From Lonicera japonica (taxonomy: Eukaryota; Streptophyta; Magnoliopsida; Dipsacales; Caprifoliaceae), in NCBI GenBank assembly GCA_021464415.1, contig CM038464.1, positions 55,045,328-55,109,327 on the forward strand: a DNA stretch of 64,000 bases. Reading direction: 5' to 3'. The notes beneath the pieces were generated by a model, which did not search any database, had not been told where the DNA came from, and saw only the letters and a program-made list of their open reading frames with translations. The translations under genes were made by a program, and so were the position numbers. Shown here in pieces: positions 48,885 to 60,110 of this stretch (position 1 is the stretch's first letter; each line of letters opens with the position of its first letter).

Positions 48885-50289
48885 TTGTGATAAATTTTAA
48901 TACTCGCAAGCGCACGAATCAATTTATAATATAGTGTATAAGCGAGGTCGATTCCACAGAGACTCACACAATATGTTTAAATTTTATCTTGTTAATTTTT
49001 CACTAATTCCTAATCTAGCCAAGAATAATTGATAAGAATCAAACTAATAAAATAAATCAAATTAAATAAAATAAAATAAAGCAAGTAAATTAAATTAATA
49101 TAACTAAATTAAATACTACTAAGCAAGATAATAAAATTAATGAATTAATTGACTAGGGTTTTGGAGTCATATATTTAATATCATCTTCCTTAGTATTCAT
49201 GCGCATAAACTCTACTCTTATCTCGCACTAATTTGGTCTCTAGACTTTATTAGATGCAGAAAATAAAATCACTAAAGTCCAATTAATTTATAAAATTCAA
49301 TTGTAATTCTTTCACAGCCAAACTAATGTATAAAATTAAAACACTCACTATATCCGTCAAAACACACCTTATATCCGCTCTTAACAAATCATAAGGTGAA
49401 TCCAACAAAAAATAATAAGAATCCAACTTTATTTTTTATCAATTAAAGCGGGCATCCATCCAATAAGAAGAATTGTATTTAATATTAAAGTATTAAATTG
49501 GTAGAGTCAATTAGCATTAACACGTACAAGGGAATCAATTAAATATAATCATCCTAACCCTAGTACAAATTTACACTAGCATAGAATAAATCAAATGACA
49601 AATAGAATCGAAAGAAAACTTACTTGGCATTAATTAAAAAACAAAATAAAGTCTTAAATCTTCAAAGCTTCAAAGTAAAAATAAAAGAAAATAAAAACAA
49701 AGAAAAGAGAGGAGAGAAAAGTCTACAGCAGTGGCTGCTCGCGGCTGTTGTTGTTCTTCTCCATGTTGGCTGCTGTTTATAATTTTAAGGGATAGAAATT
49801 TAAGGCTAAACTTAATACATGGGCTTGGGTATATGTTTGGTGGGCTTAGGGCTATTTTTGATAAGTAGTTGGGCTGCACATCTATTAATACTAAATGGGT
49901 TGGGCTTGCTAATATTAATATGAACGGGCCCATAAATTAATTATAATGATTTTTTGCCATTTTTTAACTGATGTACTTGCGTCGTAATTTCGGATCCCAA
50001 GATGGCTGAATTTGAAAAAGTGTTGAACTGCAAAGTTGTAGCTCTCAAAATTCTCTTCAATTTAGGCTCAAGAATCGCATTATTTGGAGTTCCAAGTAAA
50101 AAGTTATGCATTTAGAAGTATTGAGCACTTTTAGGTGTCTTCACTTGCTTTAATTTCTCTATTTTTTCTCAATCTTCTTCGAATTTATTTCTAACACCTG
50201 AAAATAATAAAAATATAAATATTAGTAATAATTTATGCTATTTAAATTATAAATTAACATAATAAATTATACCAATTCTTTGACGCATC
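48885..50289. mobile_element. Nested insertion of 1405 bp inside the gypsy element, unclassified
   Basis: The gypsy sequence is interrupted exactly between the end of gag and the start of protease. AACCTCTG occurs on both sides (48877-48884 and 50290-50297), an 8-bp target duplication. The insert starts TTGTGATAAATTTTAATACT and ends TTTGACGCATC. I see no inverted repeats, LTRs, poly-A tail or coding region. It includes ACTCGCAAGCGCACGAATC near its left end, a text I associate with repeats in other plants. The superfamily is unknown; 8 bp would fit hAT. Confidence 0.75.
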
Positions 50290-50297
50290 AACCTCTG

Positions 50298-51387
50298 GCT
50301 GCTCTGACTGTGTCAACGTGTAGACCCGACTCTGTGTTCTACCACCACCCCGAGAGTATGAGTTCCCACCTCCACGAGACCGGATCTAACTCTGCCCATG
50401 GCCCTGACCACTTTGATTGCTAGAGAAAGATCGGCCCTCATCGCCCGTGCAGGTCGAGCCTTGATACTGTGGCCGACTATTGAAAGACTGAGATGGTTGT
50501 CGCTGCTCACGACTGATATTGGGACATTCTTTCTTAAAGTGTCCTACCTAACCACACTCATAACAGATCCTATCCCCAAACCCTTGGATCTCTTTACTCA
50601 TGCCAATGAATCGACCTCGACCGACACCCCCACTAGAAGACCCAGAATCACCCCTGAACCTTTTTCCCGAACCACCCAACTTTTTCCCTTCAGTACCTCT
50701 CTTCCTATCAAGGAATCTACTCGCATCGATCCTCTTATGTTCCACCTTCAAAGCCATCCTCACAGCTTCAGCAATACTACTGTGGTTCAAATGATATACC
50801 TTCTTCCGAATGGAAGGTTTCAACCCCTTAAGAAATAAACGAATCTTCTCCTCGGGGTCGTTGTCCAGACTCCTATCAAAACGACTCAAACTTTCGAACT
50901 TGACTTCGTATTCTGCCACAGACATATTCCCTTGGATCAGGGAACGAAACTCGTCTCTCTTTAGACTCCGATGGACCCATGAAAAATAACGTTCTAGAAA
51001 TAATTGGATAAATTGCTCCCAGGAAGTAGGAGCGTCCGCTCTCCTAGACACGTTCCTCCACCATATACCAGCTTGATCAACCAGCTGGTAAGTCCCCAAA
51101 TTTAACTTCAAATCATCGGGTAAAATTATGACATCGAAGGCTCCCTCTATTTGATCGAGTTAGGACTCTGCTGTTTCGGGACCAGATAACCCATTGAACG
51201 TAGGTGGGGCTAATTTCTTGAACTTCTCTAGGGCCACCATAGCCCTATTCTCCTACACTCTATTTTGAGGTTGCTCTATATGCCCCAACACATTGGCCAG
51301 CTCCTGGGCCATTGCTCGTATAGCATCTACTGACTCCCCGGAGGTGGAACTCCCATGGGTGGCATTATGGTTTGGTGAAGTCGTCAT
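50298..51387 (-). pseudogene. Broken gypsy gag
   Basis: It starts ATG at 51385-51387, beginning MTTSPNHNATHG. The capsid-type retrotrans_gag domain is at 50700-51110 (WWRNVS, SWEQFIQLFLERYF, SVAEYEVKFESLSRF). A CCHC zinc knuckle follows (CYECG...GHFKKEC, near 50520-50560) but contains a TAG stop. The frame ends with RVYTLTQSEQPE next to the nested insertion. In-frame stops are near 51253, 51162, 50548 and 50390. As in chromoviruses, gag and pol share one frame, and removing the insertion plus one target copy (1413 bp) keeps that frame. Confidence 0.85.
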
Positions 51388-51509
51388 ACTATACGAAAAG
51401 AAGAAGAAGAAGGTCATAACAATGTTCACACACTTAACAGGAAAACAATTTATCATAGTTTATTGCAACATATCACAAATGTCGTCCCACAACCCAAGTA
51501 ATCGCGTAA

Positions 51510-51526
51510 CCTATGCTCTGATACCA
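51510..51526 (-). other. Primer binding site of the gypsy element (initiator tRNA-Met)
   Basis: On the minus strand, three bases after the 5' LTR, the sequence TGGTATCAGAGCATAGG matches the usual plant site complementary to the 3' end of initiator tRNA-Met. It fixes both the orientation and the LTR boundary. Confidence 0.9.
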
Positions 51527-51529
51527 ATT

Positions 51530-53784
51530 TGTAACACCCCTGCCTTAATCTACAGGATAACACCCGTACTTAAGGCCTAAAGTGTTACTCACCCATCCTA
51601 GTAAAACTAGGATAGGCATATAAGAAGAAAATCAATACACAACAACACATATACATCAAGTATTATAGACGTAGGGCATGTCAAAAATGAAGTATCATGT
51701 TCAAGCATGCCTCACACATTTATACGTGTATATAAATTCAAACTACATGCATTCCCAAAAATATAAAAACAATCCTCGGGCCGGCCGTGGCTTCCCGGAA
51801 AAAAAAATATGCACATGCATAACAAAAATGAACTGTATCAGAGCTCCTATCTCGTCCCTGATCCCACGGCTTCTTTGTCATCCTGGGACTCGTAAGTACC
51901 TGTGATAATTTTAGAAAACGGGGTGAGCTATACGCTCAGTTGGGGTAAATAATCACAGAGAAAACACAATTCAATGAAAATCCATCTATTCATTTCTCAA
52001 TGCAATGCATATGCCAATGCAGGTTACCTCCCATGTGTCAACCATAGATTCACATAGCTCGAATGTGCCAATGCTGATCCCGAATGCAAGGTGGCTCGTC
52101 CGCCACCCGATAACAGCCATAAGTTGGCCTAACGGCCTTATAGAATAACATAGCCCATCGGCTCCAGAGTACGTCCATAGATCACAATTTGAACCTCACG
52201 TCCACCGATAGAATCATCACCACAATACCATCAGTGCCTTGCCAATTTGCCTATGTTCCCGGGCTCCACACTGGTGGCTAATAGGCGGCCATACATCGCT
52301 CCCCCAGGGGTTAAGGACTTTTCAACCCAAGGGTACCGAGCCCTGCCTATTTTTCCCATCCCGGCAAGCACCATATTGATATAACCATCTGTTCTTGAGA
52401 TACACCAGCTCTTCATCTTATTCACGAACCACAGAATCCTTCACAAAGGCCAATAATAGAACCACGCATTGAGAAATTGATCCAGAGCTTGCCATGATAT
52501 TTTTGAGCCTTTGGTTGACACAATAATGATGTATACAGTATGCAAACATGCTCATTTATACAAACTTCAAGCAAACTATGCCATACCCACTCAAGTACAA
52601 CCAATTCTATATCTCTTAGTGTGTATAAATCAATCAATAGTTTCTTTTTTTCCCACAACAATATCTATACCACCAAAAGATATCGTATATGATTCCAATA
52701 ACACAGTACGACTAGTGGGTAAGGCATATCATGCTTTAAATCATGCAAACAAAGCTTTATAAATCAACAACAATAAGAACCCTTTTTATCTTCAAGTTTT
52801 TTCATACAAATAATGATAAAAAACCATGATTCTCAAGTAAATAAAGCATAATATCAATTTTTGAAAGCCATAGAACCCCTACCTCGTGTTTATTAGCCAT
52901 ATAGAAGGAAGAAAGAAGAGAATCCGAGCCCTTCCAAAGGAATCTCAAGGAGGAAGATGATGAATAGTGAAGTTGAAGATGATTCGGATGCTTTTGAGCT
53001 TAAATCGTTGATGCGGAAGGATTAATGTGTAGAAATCTCTTCTTTTCTCTCTCTAGAACCCTCTAGAAAGCTCTCCTAGAGTGTGAAAAAGTTTGGGTCG
53101 AAAAATAGATGAAAAATGGGCTAAAACGCGCTTAAAACGAGCTTAAGTTGTTGGAAAAAGTTAACTGGCGGACCGGTATGCCAAATATCGAATACCGGTC
53201 CGCGGAGCACAAATTTTCCAAAAATTTGGTGCCGTTCCGATATGCCAAAAATGCCATACCGGTCCGCGCTTTAATTTTCGGCCCTAGAGCACTGTTTTTG
53301 TTTTGGCCATAACTTTTCGCTCGAAACTCCGATTGAGGCATTCTTTATGTCCACGAAAACGTATTTCAAAGATATACAACTTTCTAAGAGAAAGTTTTCC
53401 CAAATTTGGAATAGACTTTTCCCAAAAATTCACAAAATACAGCGCTCTGCCGAAGCGCTACCGAATGACCAGAATTTAGGATGGACTTACTTCGGGCCCT
53501 GTTTTGACCCACGAGGAGTGCGAATTAGCTTTCGGTCAAAACACGAAAGTTGTATATTGGTATAAATACTAGATATGCTCGTGAACGGAACCTTAATCGA
53601 GTAAGTAACGAAGAAATTACGATAGCTCAAAGTTAGCTAAAATTAACAAATCGTAAAGAACCAAAACCTCCTATTTACCAACCAAAATCGATTCGGACCA
53701 CCCGAATTACTAAACGATCATTCATATATGTATCAAGGAGTGAACATAACATGATTAACATTAATATAAATACAGGATGTTACA
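51530..53784 (-). repeat. 5' LTR of the gypsy element (right copy)
   Basis: This 2255-bp LTR starts TGTAACACCC and ends GGATGTTACA. It is followed by CAACA (53785-53789). The hairpin pair with ACCGGTAT stems recurs at about 53166-53270. No TATA box could be chosen with confidence. Confidence 0.93.
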
Positions 53785-53789
53785 CAACA

Positions 53790-54432
53790 AATCATCAATC
53801 AATTATTATACATCAAGAATAATGAAATAAAACACTTATTTCCGAAAATTACAATTTTTATACATCAAGAAGATTGACACAAAACTGTAATAAACTGAAT
53901 CAATTTAATCAAGAATATAAAAACAAAAAAACAAAATTAGCGACAACAAACGAAAATAAGAATGTTTACCCTAGGTGTGGGTTTATAAAAATGGTAGCCA
54001 AAAAAATGCTGCAAAAGATATATTTTGATAACAAATGAAGAATGGGGATAAGTAATGTTGGGCTTGGCAAAAGAAAAATAAAGAAATGGAAACCAAATAC
54101 GTATCACTTTAGTTTAAATATATAATAAATTAAGACCGCAAAGCCCTAAGGCTCATGCGTGGCCAGGGAGTACTTAGTGCGTTCTCCGTTTTAAAACTCA
54201 TTCTTCAACACCATTGAGATCCGGGGTCTCTTTCTCTCTCCCTCTATCTTTTTCTGTGTACACACTTGCTTTGTACATCACAACTTTCTAATTAGTAAGT
54301 TGGTGTTTGCTTTGTATATCACAAGTTTCTAATTCGTAATTTTGGTGTTTATATATGTCACCAAGTAGGCACACCGGATGAAATGAAGTGCTCACCTATT
54401 TTATTTTAATGCAAGTGCCAACTTTAATTGAT
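53790..54432. other. Intergenic DNA, no gene seen
   Basis: AT-rich sequence with a CT-rich patch at 54225-54250. The words TTTGTACATCACAA and TTTGTATATCACAA repeat once, about 40 bp apart. No gene or element boundary was found. Confidence 0.4.
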
Positions 54433-54790
54433 TTAGAGTATCTCCAATAACGCTCCCTATTTTTGGAGCATTTTCTCTAAAATAAAGAGCATTTTTTGAA
54501 ATGAAGAGTGTTGTTTGAGGAGCGACTCCAACAATGCTCTCCATTTATATTTTTATAAGGACACATGTCCTAATTCAATTGGGTGTAACAAATAAAAGAA
54601 AAAAATAGTGATTTTTTTAAAGCAAAAATATAAAATAGAGAGCCAAGGAGACTCTCTAAATCTAGAGAGCCAAAGTAGGCTCTCTACTCAACATCTCCAT
54701 TTTAGCAATGCTGTTGGACCCTCATTTATTAGTCTAGGCTAACTATTATAAAGAGAATTAGTATAATAGAAAGTTTCTTAGAGATGCTGT
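54433..54790. mobile_element. MITE-like element with GAGCATCTCC-type ends
   Basis: The left end GAGTATCTCCAATAACGCTC faces a right end near GAGATGCTGTTAGAGC. The interior repeats GAGCATTTT, GCTCTCCATTT and TAGAGAGCC words on both strands. Non-coding. It directly abuts the next MITE, so the exact boundary is uncertain. Confidence 0.45.
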
Positions 54791-55286
54791 TAGAGCATCT
54801 CCAATTATAATGTAAAAATTATTATGTAAATTCTATGTATCAAGCTACTTTTATACAAATCATGAAGTCTAAAAAAAATCTCCAGTGGTACTTTTGTAAA
54901 CTTTTGTGTAAAATTTGAATGAACCAATAAGATACTGACACATGTACAATGTCATTTTGTGCAATTATTATTAATATTTTTTTAATTTTTGTATACATAA
55001 TCTTATAATGATAATGGATCTTGATTTATTGGTCTTGATGAGTAGATTTCAAATAAATAATATATATATATATATTAAGTTATTATATTTTAAAGTTTTA
55101 TAAAATAAAAAGGGAGAGAAAAAGTTTACGTGGTGGCAGTGTAAACTTCGAGTGTACTTTACAATTCAATTTTACATAAAAGCCAAATTTAAAAGATTAA
55201 TGAAGACCAAAAGTTTTACAAGTTGTGTAAATTATACACAAAACTAAACACAAAACTACAATATACACTATTGTTAAAGTTTCTCT
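54791..55286 (+). repeat. MITE-like element, copy B of the family at 276-788
   Basis: It matches the reverse complement of 276-788 across its length. It starts TAGAGCATCTCCAATTATAA and ends AAAGTTTCTCTTA, an imperfect terminal inverted repeat. Non-coding, AT-rich centre. Confidence 0.6.
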
Positions 55287-55779
55287 TAAATGTTTTAATT
55301 AATAATATGTATTATAAATTAGAATAAATATCATATTTAGCTATCCAATTATTGATATAACTTTAAATTGGTCACTCAATTATATATAGTGTATTTTGAT
55401 CCAATCAATTATTTAAGTGGTTTTATTTTACCCATTTGTCAAAATTATCCATTAGTAAATTATGAAATTTGGTCATGTGCCACTCACATGACTAACTTCA
55501 AGGGTATTTTTGTCCAACCAATCCACCCGTCTCCTTCTTCCTCATCTCCAACCACCACCTATCTTACGGCGACTCTCTCTCCTTCTCCTCTCTCTAATCC
55601 GCCCTATTTTAGACCAAATTCAAACTCAATAAGTCAAAACCTTGAATATTGTCCTACCCGATATAATTAAACTTAATAACATCAATAATTTTAACAGTTT
55701 TTGTGTAAGCTTTATGTAAGCCTATATTCTTTAGTTTCTAATATCATATTATCTAGTTAGTTGGTTTATAACTAACTGA
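55287..55779. other. Intergenic DNA, no gene seen
   Basis: The sequence includes TTGATCCAATCAATTATTT and TTTGGTCATGTGCCACTCAC, like words in the foldback element at 21049-21609 and in other plant repeats. No ends were recognised. Confidence 0.3.
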
Positions 55780-57480
55780 GAATCATAAGGAATGATTAGA
55801 TTATGCACGCTTAGTGCTTTCACTTTTTTAAAACCTATTATCAACGTTACGAGCTCAGCTTCATTATTTGAGGCTGCAAAGCTTAGCCGAATTGCCTATT
55901 CTATCACTGAACCATCTAGAGACTTAAGTACGATACCAACACCTGACCCCTCTTTAGTTGATGAACCATTAATGAACAAAGTCCAGGTTTTGAGTTAATT
56001 TTCATATTTTTGAGTTACTAGACTTTGGTTTTGTTGGGTTTCAGCTTTATCAATATTCATTATTTCTACAAGCTCTTGCTCTCCTAGTTGGAGTAGTTGG
56101 CTTGTCCAGCGATATTTAATTGTCGTTCTACGCTCATATTCAATGTAAAATTTGCTAAGTTCAACAGATCATTTTTTCATTCCACTAAACAAATCTGATG
56201 GGTGTAGTGAGGCTTTTATAGGAGTGGATGTCAATATTTTAATTAGGTGGGCATCGAAATAATAGTGTAGCTTTCATGAGTTAGTGATTAGGGCTAGTTT
56301 TAGCTTTTCTATTGGCAAATAATTTAGCTTGGCACCCACCAAGTTTTTAGTAACGTAATAGACCGGGTTTTGTACTCCCTTTTCTTACCTAATTAGGGCG
56401 GCACTAACTGCCTTTGTTGAGGAGGAGAAGTAAACACAAAATTGTTCACGTGGGTTTAGGATTGAGATAAGGGGTGGGCTGCTAAAATAGGCTTTCAACT
56501 CAGCTAAGGATTTTTGCATTCTTCATTCTAAATAAACACTTGAGTCTTTCTTAAGGCTTTAAAGAATGCTTGACATTTATCAAAGCATTCGAAAATGAAT
56601 CTGTTCAAATAAGCGATCATACTGATTGAATCTGAAGTTCCTTGAGACTTTTCGACGGTTCGAGATTTTGCAAGGCTTTTACCTTTTATGGGTTTGCTTT
56701 AATTCCCATTATAGTTAACCATAAAGCCCAATTTTTTTCTGAATTGATGCCGAAAGTGCATTTATCCACATTAAATTTTATCTTATAATGCCTGAGTTTT
56801 TCAAAAGTTTTGCCGAGGTCAGTTCCCTTTTTACTCTTCACCAGCATTTCATCTACATAAACTTACATAGATTTCATAATCTTTTCCTAAACATTTTGGC
56901 CACCTACATTTTTAAGGCTAAACGACATGGCATTATAGCAATATAGGCCCATTGTGGTTATGAAGGCAGAGTTTTCTTGATCGGGGCCGAATAGCCATAT
57001 TTGATGGTACCCAGAATAAGCATCCAAAAAACTCATCCTTTCATGGCCGGTAGTTGAGTCCACAAGTTAGTTAATTTTAAACAATGTAAAGCCATCTTTT
57101 AGACGGGCCTTGCTTAGATCTGTACAATCAATGCAAACTCTCCACTTTCTATTTTTATTTTTTACCACCATCGAGTTGGTTATCCATTCTAGAAATTGGG
57201 CTTCTCTGATGGCCCCACTTTCAACAATTTCTGCACCTCCTCCTCAACTGCCTTTGCTTTTTTTATAAGCCGCCTCCTTGGTTTTTGCTTAATCGGCTTA
57301 AATTTTTTGTCAATGTGAAGTCTATGGCATATAACCTTGGCGTCAATGCCAAGCATGTTAAACGGTTGTCATGCAAACACATCAATATTCACCCTTAACT
57401 AAAAATTTAAGCAATTTCCTACTTTCTTCTTCATCCAAGGTATTTTCTACTAGGAAGAATTTTTGTTTGGCATTTTATCC
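55780..57480 (-). pseudogene. Gypsy reverse transcriptase/RNase H remnant
   Basis: Minus-strand translation shows reverse transcriptase around 56850-57200 (NSMVVKNKNRKWRVCIDCTD, MSFLDAYSGYHQIW, VYVDEMLVKS). RNase H follows at about 55790-55995 (WTLFINGSSTKEGSGVGIV, AASNNEAEL). Domain order and words such as GHERMSFLDA point to the Tat/Retand-like gypsy lineage, different from the element at 43181-53784. Frames are broken many times. No LTRs were found, so this is an internal fragment. Confidence 0.75.
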
Positions 57481-57621
57481 TTCAATTGCAAAGACTTAAA
57501 ATAATTATTTGAAGGCCTTGTCTTCTGGTTGCCCACATGCCCCACCATCAATAGGCTGCCCATTTTTTGATTACTAACAGTTATGTAAGGCTTTTTCCCT
57601 CTTATGAGAGGTTTTAGGCCC

Positions 57622-57774
57622 CGATATCACTTCATCCAGGAAATTATTGAAAACGGTGTTGTAAATCTAGTTAAGATAGGCACCAAAGATAATCCGGCAG
57701 ATATGTTGACAAAGGTTGTCCCGTTGGCCAAGTTTGAGCATTGCTCGACGTTAGTCAATGTCCTTCGGTGTTGA
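57622..57774 (+). pseudogene. 3' end of a Ty1/copia RNase H coding region
   Basis: The open frame reads RYHFIQEIIENG, then KIGTKDNPADMLTKVVP, and ends VNVLRC before TGA at 57772-57774. This is the characteristic C-terminus of copia polyproteins. Everything upstream is missing and replaced by the gypsy remnant on the other strand. Confidence 0.85.
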
Positions 57775-57814
57775 TGCCCCTCGGGGGGCGGTGGTCCTAA
57801 AAGACCGGCAGGGG

Positions 57815-58409
57815 TGATAGAGTCTTATTTGATGAATTGATCATGGTGTAGTGCATTGGGGTCTTGTAGAACATCGCCAAGGTGGAGAATTAAAGATTTG
57901 GCTTTGTATAGGAATCCTATTCCTATTAGGTTTTATATTGTCCAATTCTTAATTGGGTTTGTATTGTCCAAATTCTAGTTGATTTGTATTGTCCAATTTC
58001 TAGTAAGTTTTGGCTTTGTGAAATCCTAGACCTATAGGATTTATACTCTATAAATAGACCATTTGTCATAGGGTTTATTCATGAGTTGTGTTATATTATT
58101 TACTAGCTAGATTATAGAGTATATTTGAGAGATAATATTGAGAGCTTTAATTGGCGGCTAGGGTTTGTTTTGTGTGTTGTACTCAGAATTGATCTCATCA
58201 ATAATAGTTATCACCCGGTGGATTAGTGGCGATTTTGCCGACACCACCTAATTGCTTGGTGCTTGGTTAGTTGTTTTCTTCTTTAATCTCTTGTTTTTCG
58301 TATTACTTGAATATCAGTGGTACTTGTTTCTTTAATTATTATACGCATAATTGTTCGGTCGATACTACGCTTGTGCTAAGGCTTGTTCTAGCGGTATCTT
58401 AGCACAACA
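57815..58409 (+). mobile_element. Copia 3' LTR (left boundary firm, right boundary tentative)
   Basis: After the copia stop codon comes a purine-rich stretch (GACCGGCAGGGG, to 57814) and then TGATAGAGTC, the LTR start. A TATA box (TATAAATA, 58049-58056) lies in the middle. The end is placed at CACAACA (58409) but could not be checked against a second LTR. It reads plus, toward the F-box gene 203 bp downstream. Confidence 0.65.
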
Positions 58410-58611
58410 TAATCAACTCAAAAAAAGGTATTTTTGGAAAAAGTCGAACAAAGAAGATGTGAACAAATGTAAAACCAAGGTAGAATAACTATTTAGAACT
58501 TTCAGAGTTTTTCAATGGCATGCTTTTGAAAGAAAAGTTATCATTGGCATCCTCATAATATTCTTTCTAACGTATTATTTTGTTCTTTCTCTTTTTTTAT
58601 TAGAATTAGTA

Positions 58612-59397
58612 ATGGGGCAGTGGTCTGAGCTCCCTGGGGAGTTATTGCACGTTATTGATAGTCATCTCCTGTTATACATTGAGAAAGTTCGAGTTCGCGG
58701 CATTTGTGCATCATGGTATTCTAACCTCCCGAAGATGCCTAACCAACGACTAAGACAAGTTCCGTGGTTGTTTCATGCATTTGAGAATGGCATAGAAGCA
58801 TCCCATGGGTTATTCAACCCATTTGAACAGAAGTTTTATCTTCTTGATTTACCAGAGGCACAAGGAAAGTTGTTTAAAGGATCTTCGCACGGCTGGCTGG
58901 TGACCATCGAGGATGTAACTTCTAGTAGTCCTGCTGATCTGTATCTCATCAACCCCCTCACGAAAGCCCGAATCCAACTTCCGCCAAGATCCACATTTCC
59001 GGATGTGAAGGACTATCATCCTGATAAAGTTGGCGAAGAGTATGTTCTCTTTTATAAAGATGATAATGAAGTTTATGTTACTAATCCAGATCACCTAATT
59101 CATTTGACGCACAAGATTGTTTTCTCCTCAACTCCATCTAGGGAGGATTGCATTGTTGTTGCCATTTACAGCCAGTCTAGGAGACTGGCGTTCTGTAAAT
59201 GTAATGATGAGAAGTGGACACAACTCCATGTTTCCACCCCATACCCAACTTCATTTGCAGATGTTATATTCTGCAAGCAAAAGTTATACGCACTCAGTGG
59301 GACCGGAAGACTCATGGTAATTGAGGAGATTGGTCCAAACCCAAAGGTTACAGAAATTGTTGCAGCAGGACCATCCGATCCGCCTTGCTGTCCATAA
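58612..59397 (+). CDS. F-box/DUF295 family protein, apparently truncated
   Basis: The single-exon frame of 261 residues starts MGQWSELPGELLHVI. Residues 3-45 form an F-box, the part that binds SKP1 in SCF ubiquitin ligases (WSELPGELL, then VRVRGICASWYSNL). Residues 60-250 match the DUF295 beta-propeller-like region of plant F-box proteins (HGWLVTIED, LYLINPLTKARIQLPP, DCIVVAIYSQSRRLAFCKC, KLYALSGTGRLMVIE). The targets are unknown. Relatives usually run to 350-400 residues. Here TAA at 59395-59397 ends the protein, yet the same frame stays open for 46 more codons to TGA at 59536-59538 and includes VECFMMVSR, similar to the next DUF295 segment. So this is either a recent pseudogene or a shortened protein. 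A copia LTR with a TATA box lies just upstream. Confidence 0.8.
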   Translation: MGQWSELPGELLHVIDSHLLLYIEKVRVRGICASWYSNLPKMPNQRLRQVPWLFHAFENGIEASHGLFNPFEQKFYLLDLPEAQGKLFKGSSHGWLVTIEDVTSSSPADLYLINPLTKARIQLPPRSTFPDVKDYHPDKVGEEYVLFYKDDNEVYVTNPDHLIHLTHKIVFSSTPSREDCIVVAIYSQSRRLAFCKCNDEKWTQLHVSTPYPTSFADVIFCKQKLYALSGTGRLMVIEEIGPNPKVTEIVAAGPSDPPCCP

Positions 59398-59772
59398 TTG
59401 GTGGAGTGTTTTATGATGGTTAGCCGATGTATATATCATGGGGTTAGTACGATGTGCTTCCAAGTCCCAGCAGTTATTTATGTAGGTGAATGGCAATTCA
59501 TGCCAAGTCATGCATTTGATACATTGTATCTTATCTGATCTATGTTTCTATTAAACTTGGATATACACTTTTGAGGAATAGGGATTTTATTTGGTTATGC
59601 ATATTACTATAATTGAACTTATCTGGGTATACATTGATAGGACTTTTGTAAGGATTAATATTACCAGCCCATTGACTTATGAGTATTTATGAAATATTAG
59701 TATCAGTGTCAATTACTTTGTTTTGGGTTTTTACTTTTGTTGCTGGGATATATATGCACATATATAACGTAT

Positions 59773-60100
59773 GTGTTCCTCTCTAAAGAGGACAATCCTT
59801 GTAAATGAATTGACATTTTCCAATAAAATTTGGTGGAGAAGATTTTATGATGAGAATCAATCTCCACAACATTTCATCAAAATCTAGAAGTAGGCGTAAT
59901 GTAAAAGTGACATACATGTGCATTTTCGGCCATTGAAATTTTTTATGAACATCTCATCCACTTCTAGATTGCAAATTTTGACGAAATTTGGTGGAGAGAC
60001 CATTTCTACTCAATTTCATCAAAAAATTCATTAATTTACTCCTCCAAATAGACCGCCTCTTTTCTTTAAAAAGAGGACCATGCTCCTTAGAGAGGGACTG
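59773..60100. mobile_element. Mutator-type MITE, 328 bp
   Basis: Both sides carry the identical 10-bp duplication TATAACGTAT (59763-59772 and 60101-60110), the size expected of Mutator-like elements. The ends are inverted: GTGTTCCTCTCTAAAGAGGA on the left and the reverse complement of CAGTCCCTCTCTAAGGAG on the right. A second inverted pair inside has AAATTTGGTGGAGA words. Non-coding. It lies 375 bp after the F-box stop codon, probably just beyond its 3' UTR. Confidence 0.8.
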
Positions 60101-60110
60101 TATAACGTAT

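Larger units (their letters stand above)
43181..53784 (-). mobile_element. Full-length, inactive Ty3/gypsy LTR retrotransposon (chromovirus, Tekay-like), 10.6 kb
   Basis: Two long terminal repeats (43181-45441 and 51530-53784) enclose a minus-strand gag-pol. The element is flanked by the 5-bp duplication CAACA (43176-43180 and 53785-53789). The primer site matches plant initiator tRNA-Met. The domain order gag, protease, reverse transcriptase, RNase H, integrase is that of Ty3/gypsy. The C-terminal segment after integrase, ending near KYPELF, and the 2.26-kb LTRs suggest the Tekay (Del) clade. A 1.4-kb insertion sits between gag and protease. Many stop codons make it non-functional by itself. 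Confidence 0.92.

Noticed and set aside
50398..50838. Plus-strand frame of 146 codons over gag
   Set aside because: The minus strand encodes the gag domain and zinc knuckle; the plus frame has no recognisable domain.
51510..51526. A tRNA gene at the TGGTATCAGAGC sequence
   Set aside because: It is only the primer binding site complementary to the tRNA 3' end; no cloverleaf surrounds it.
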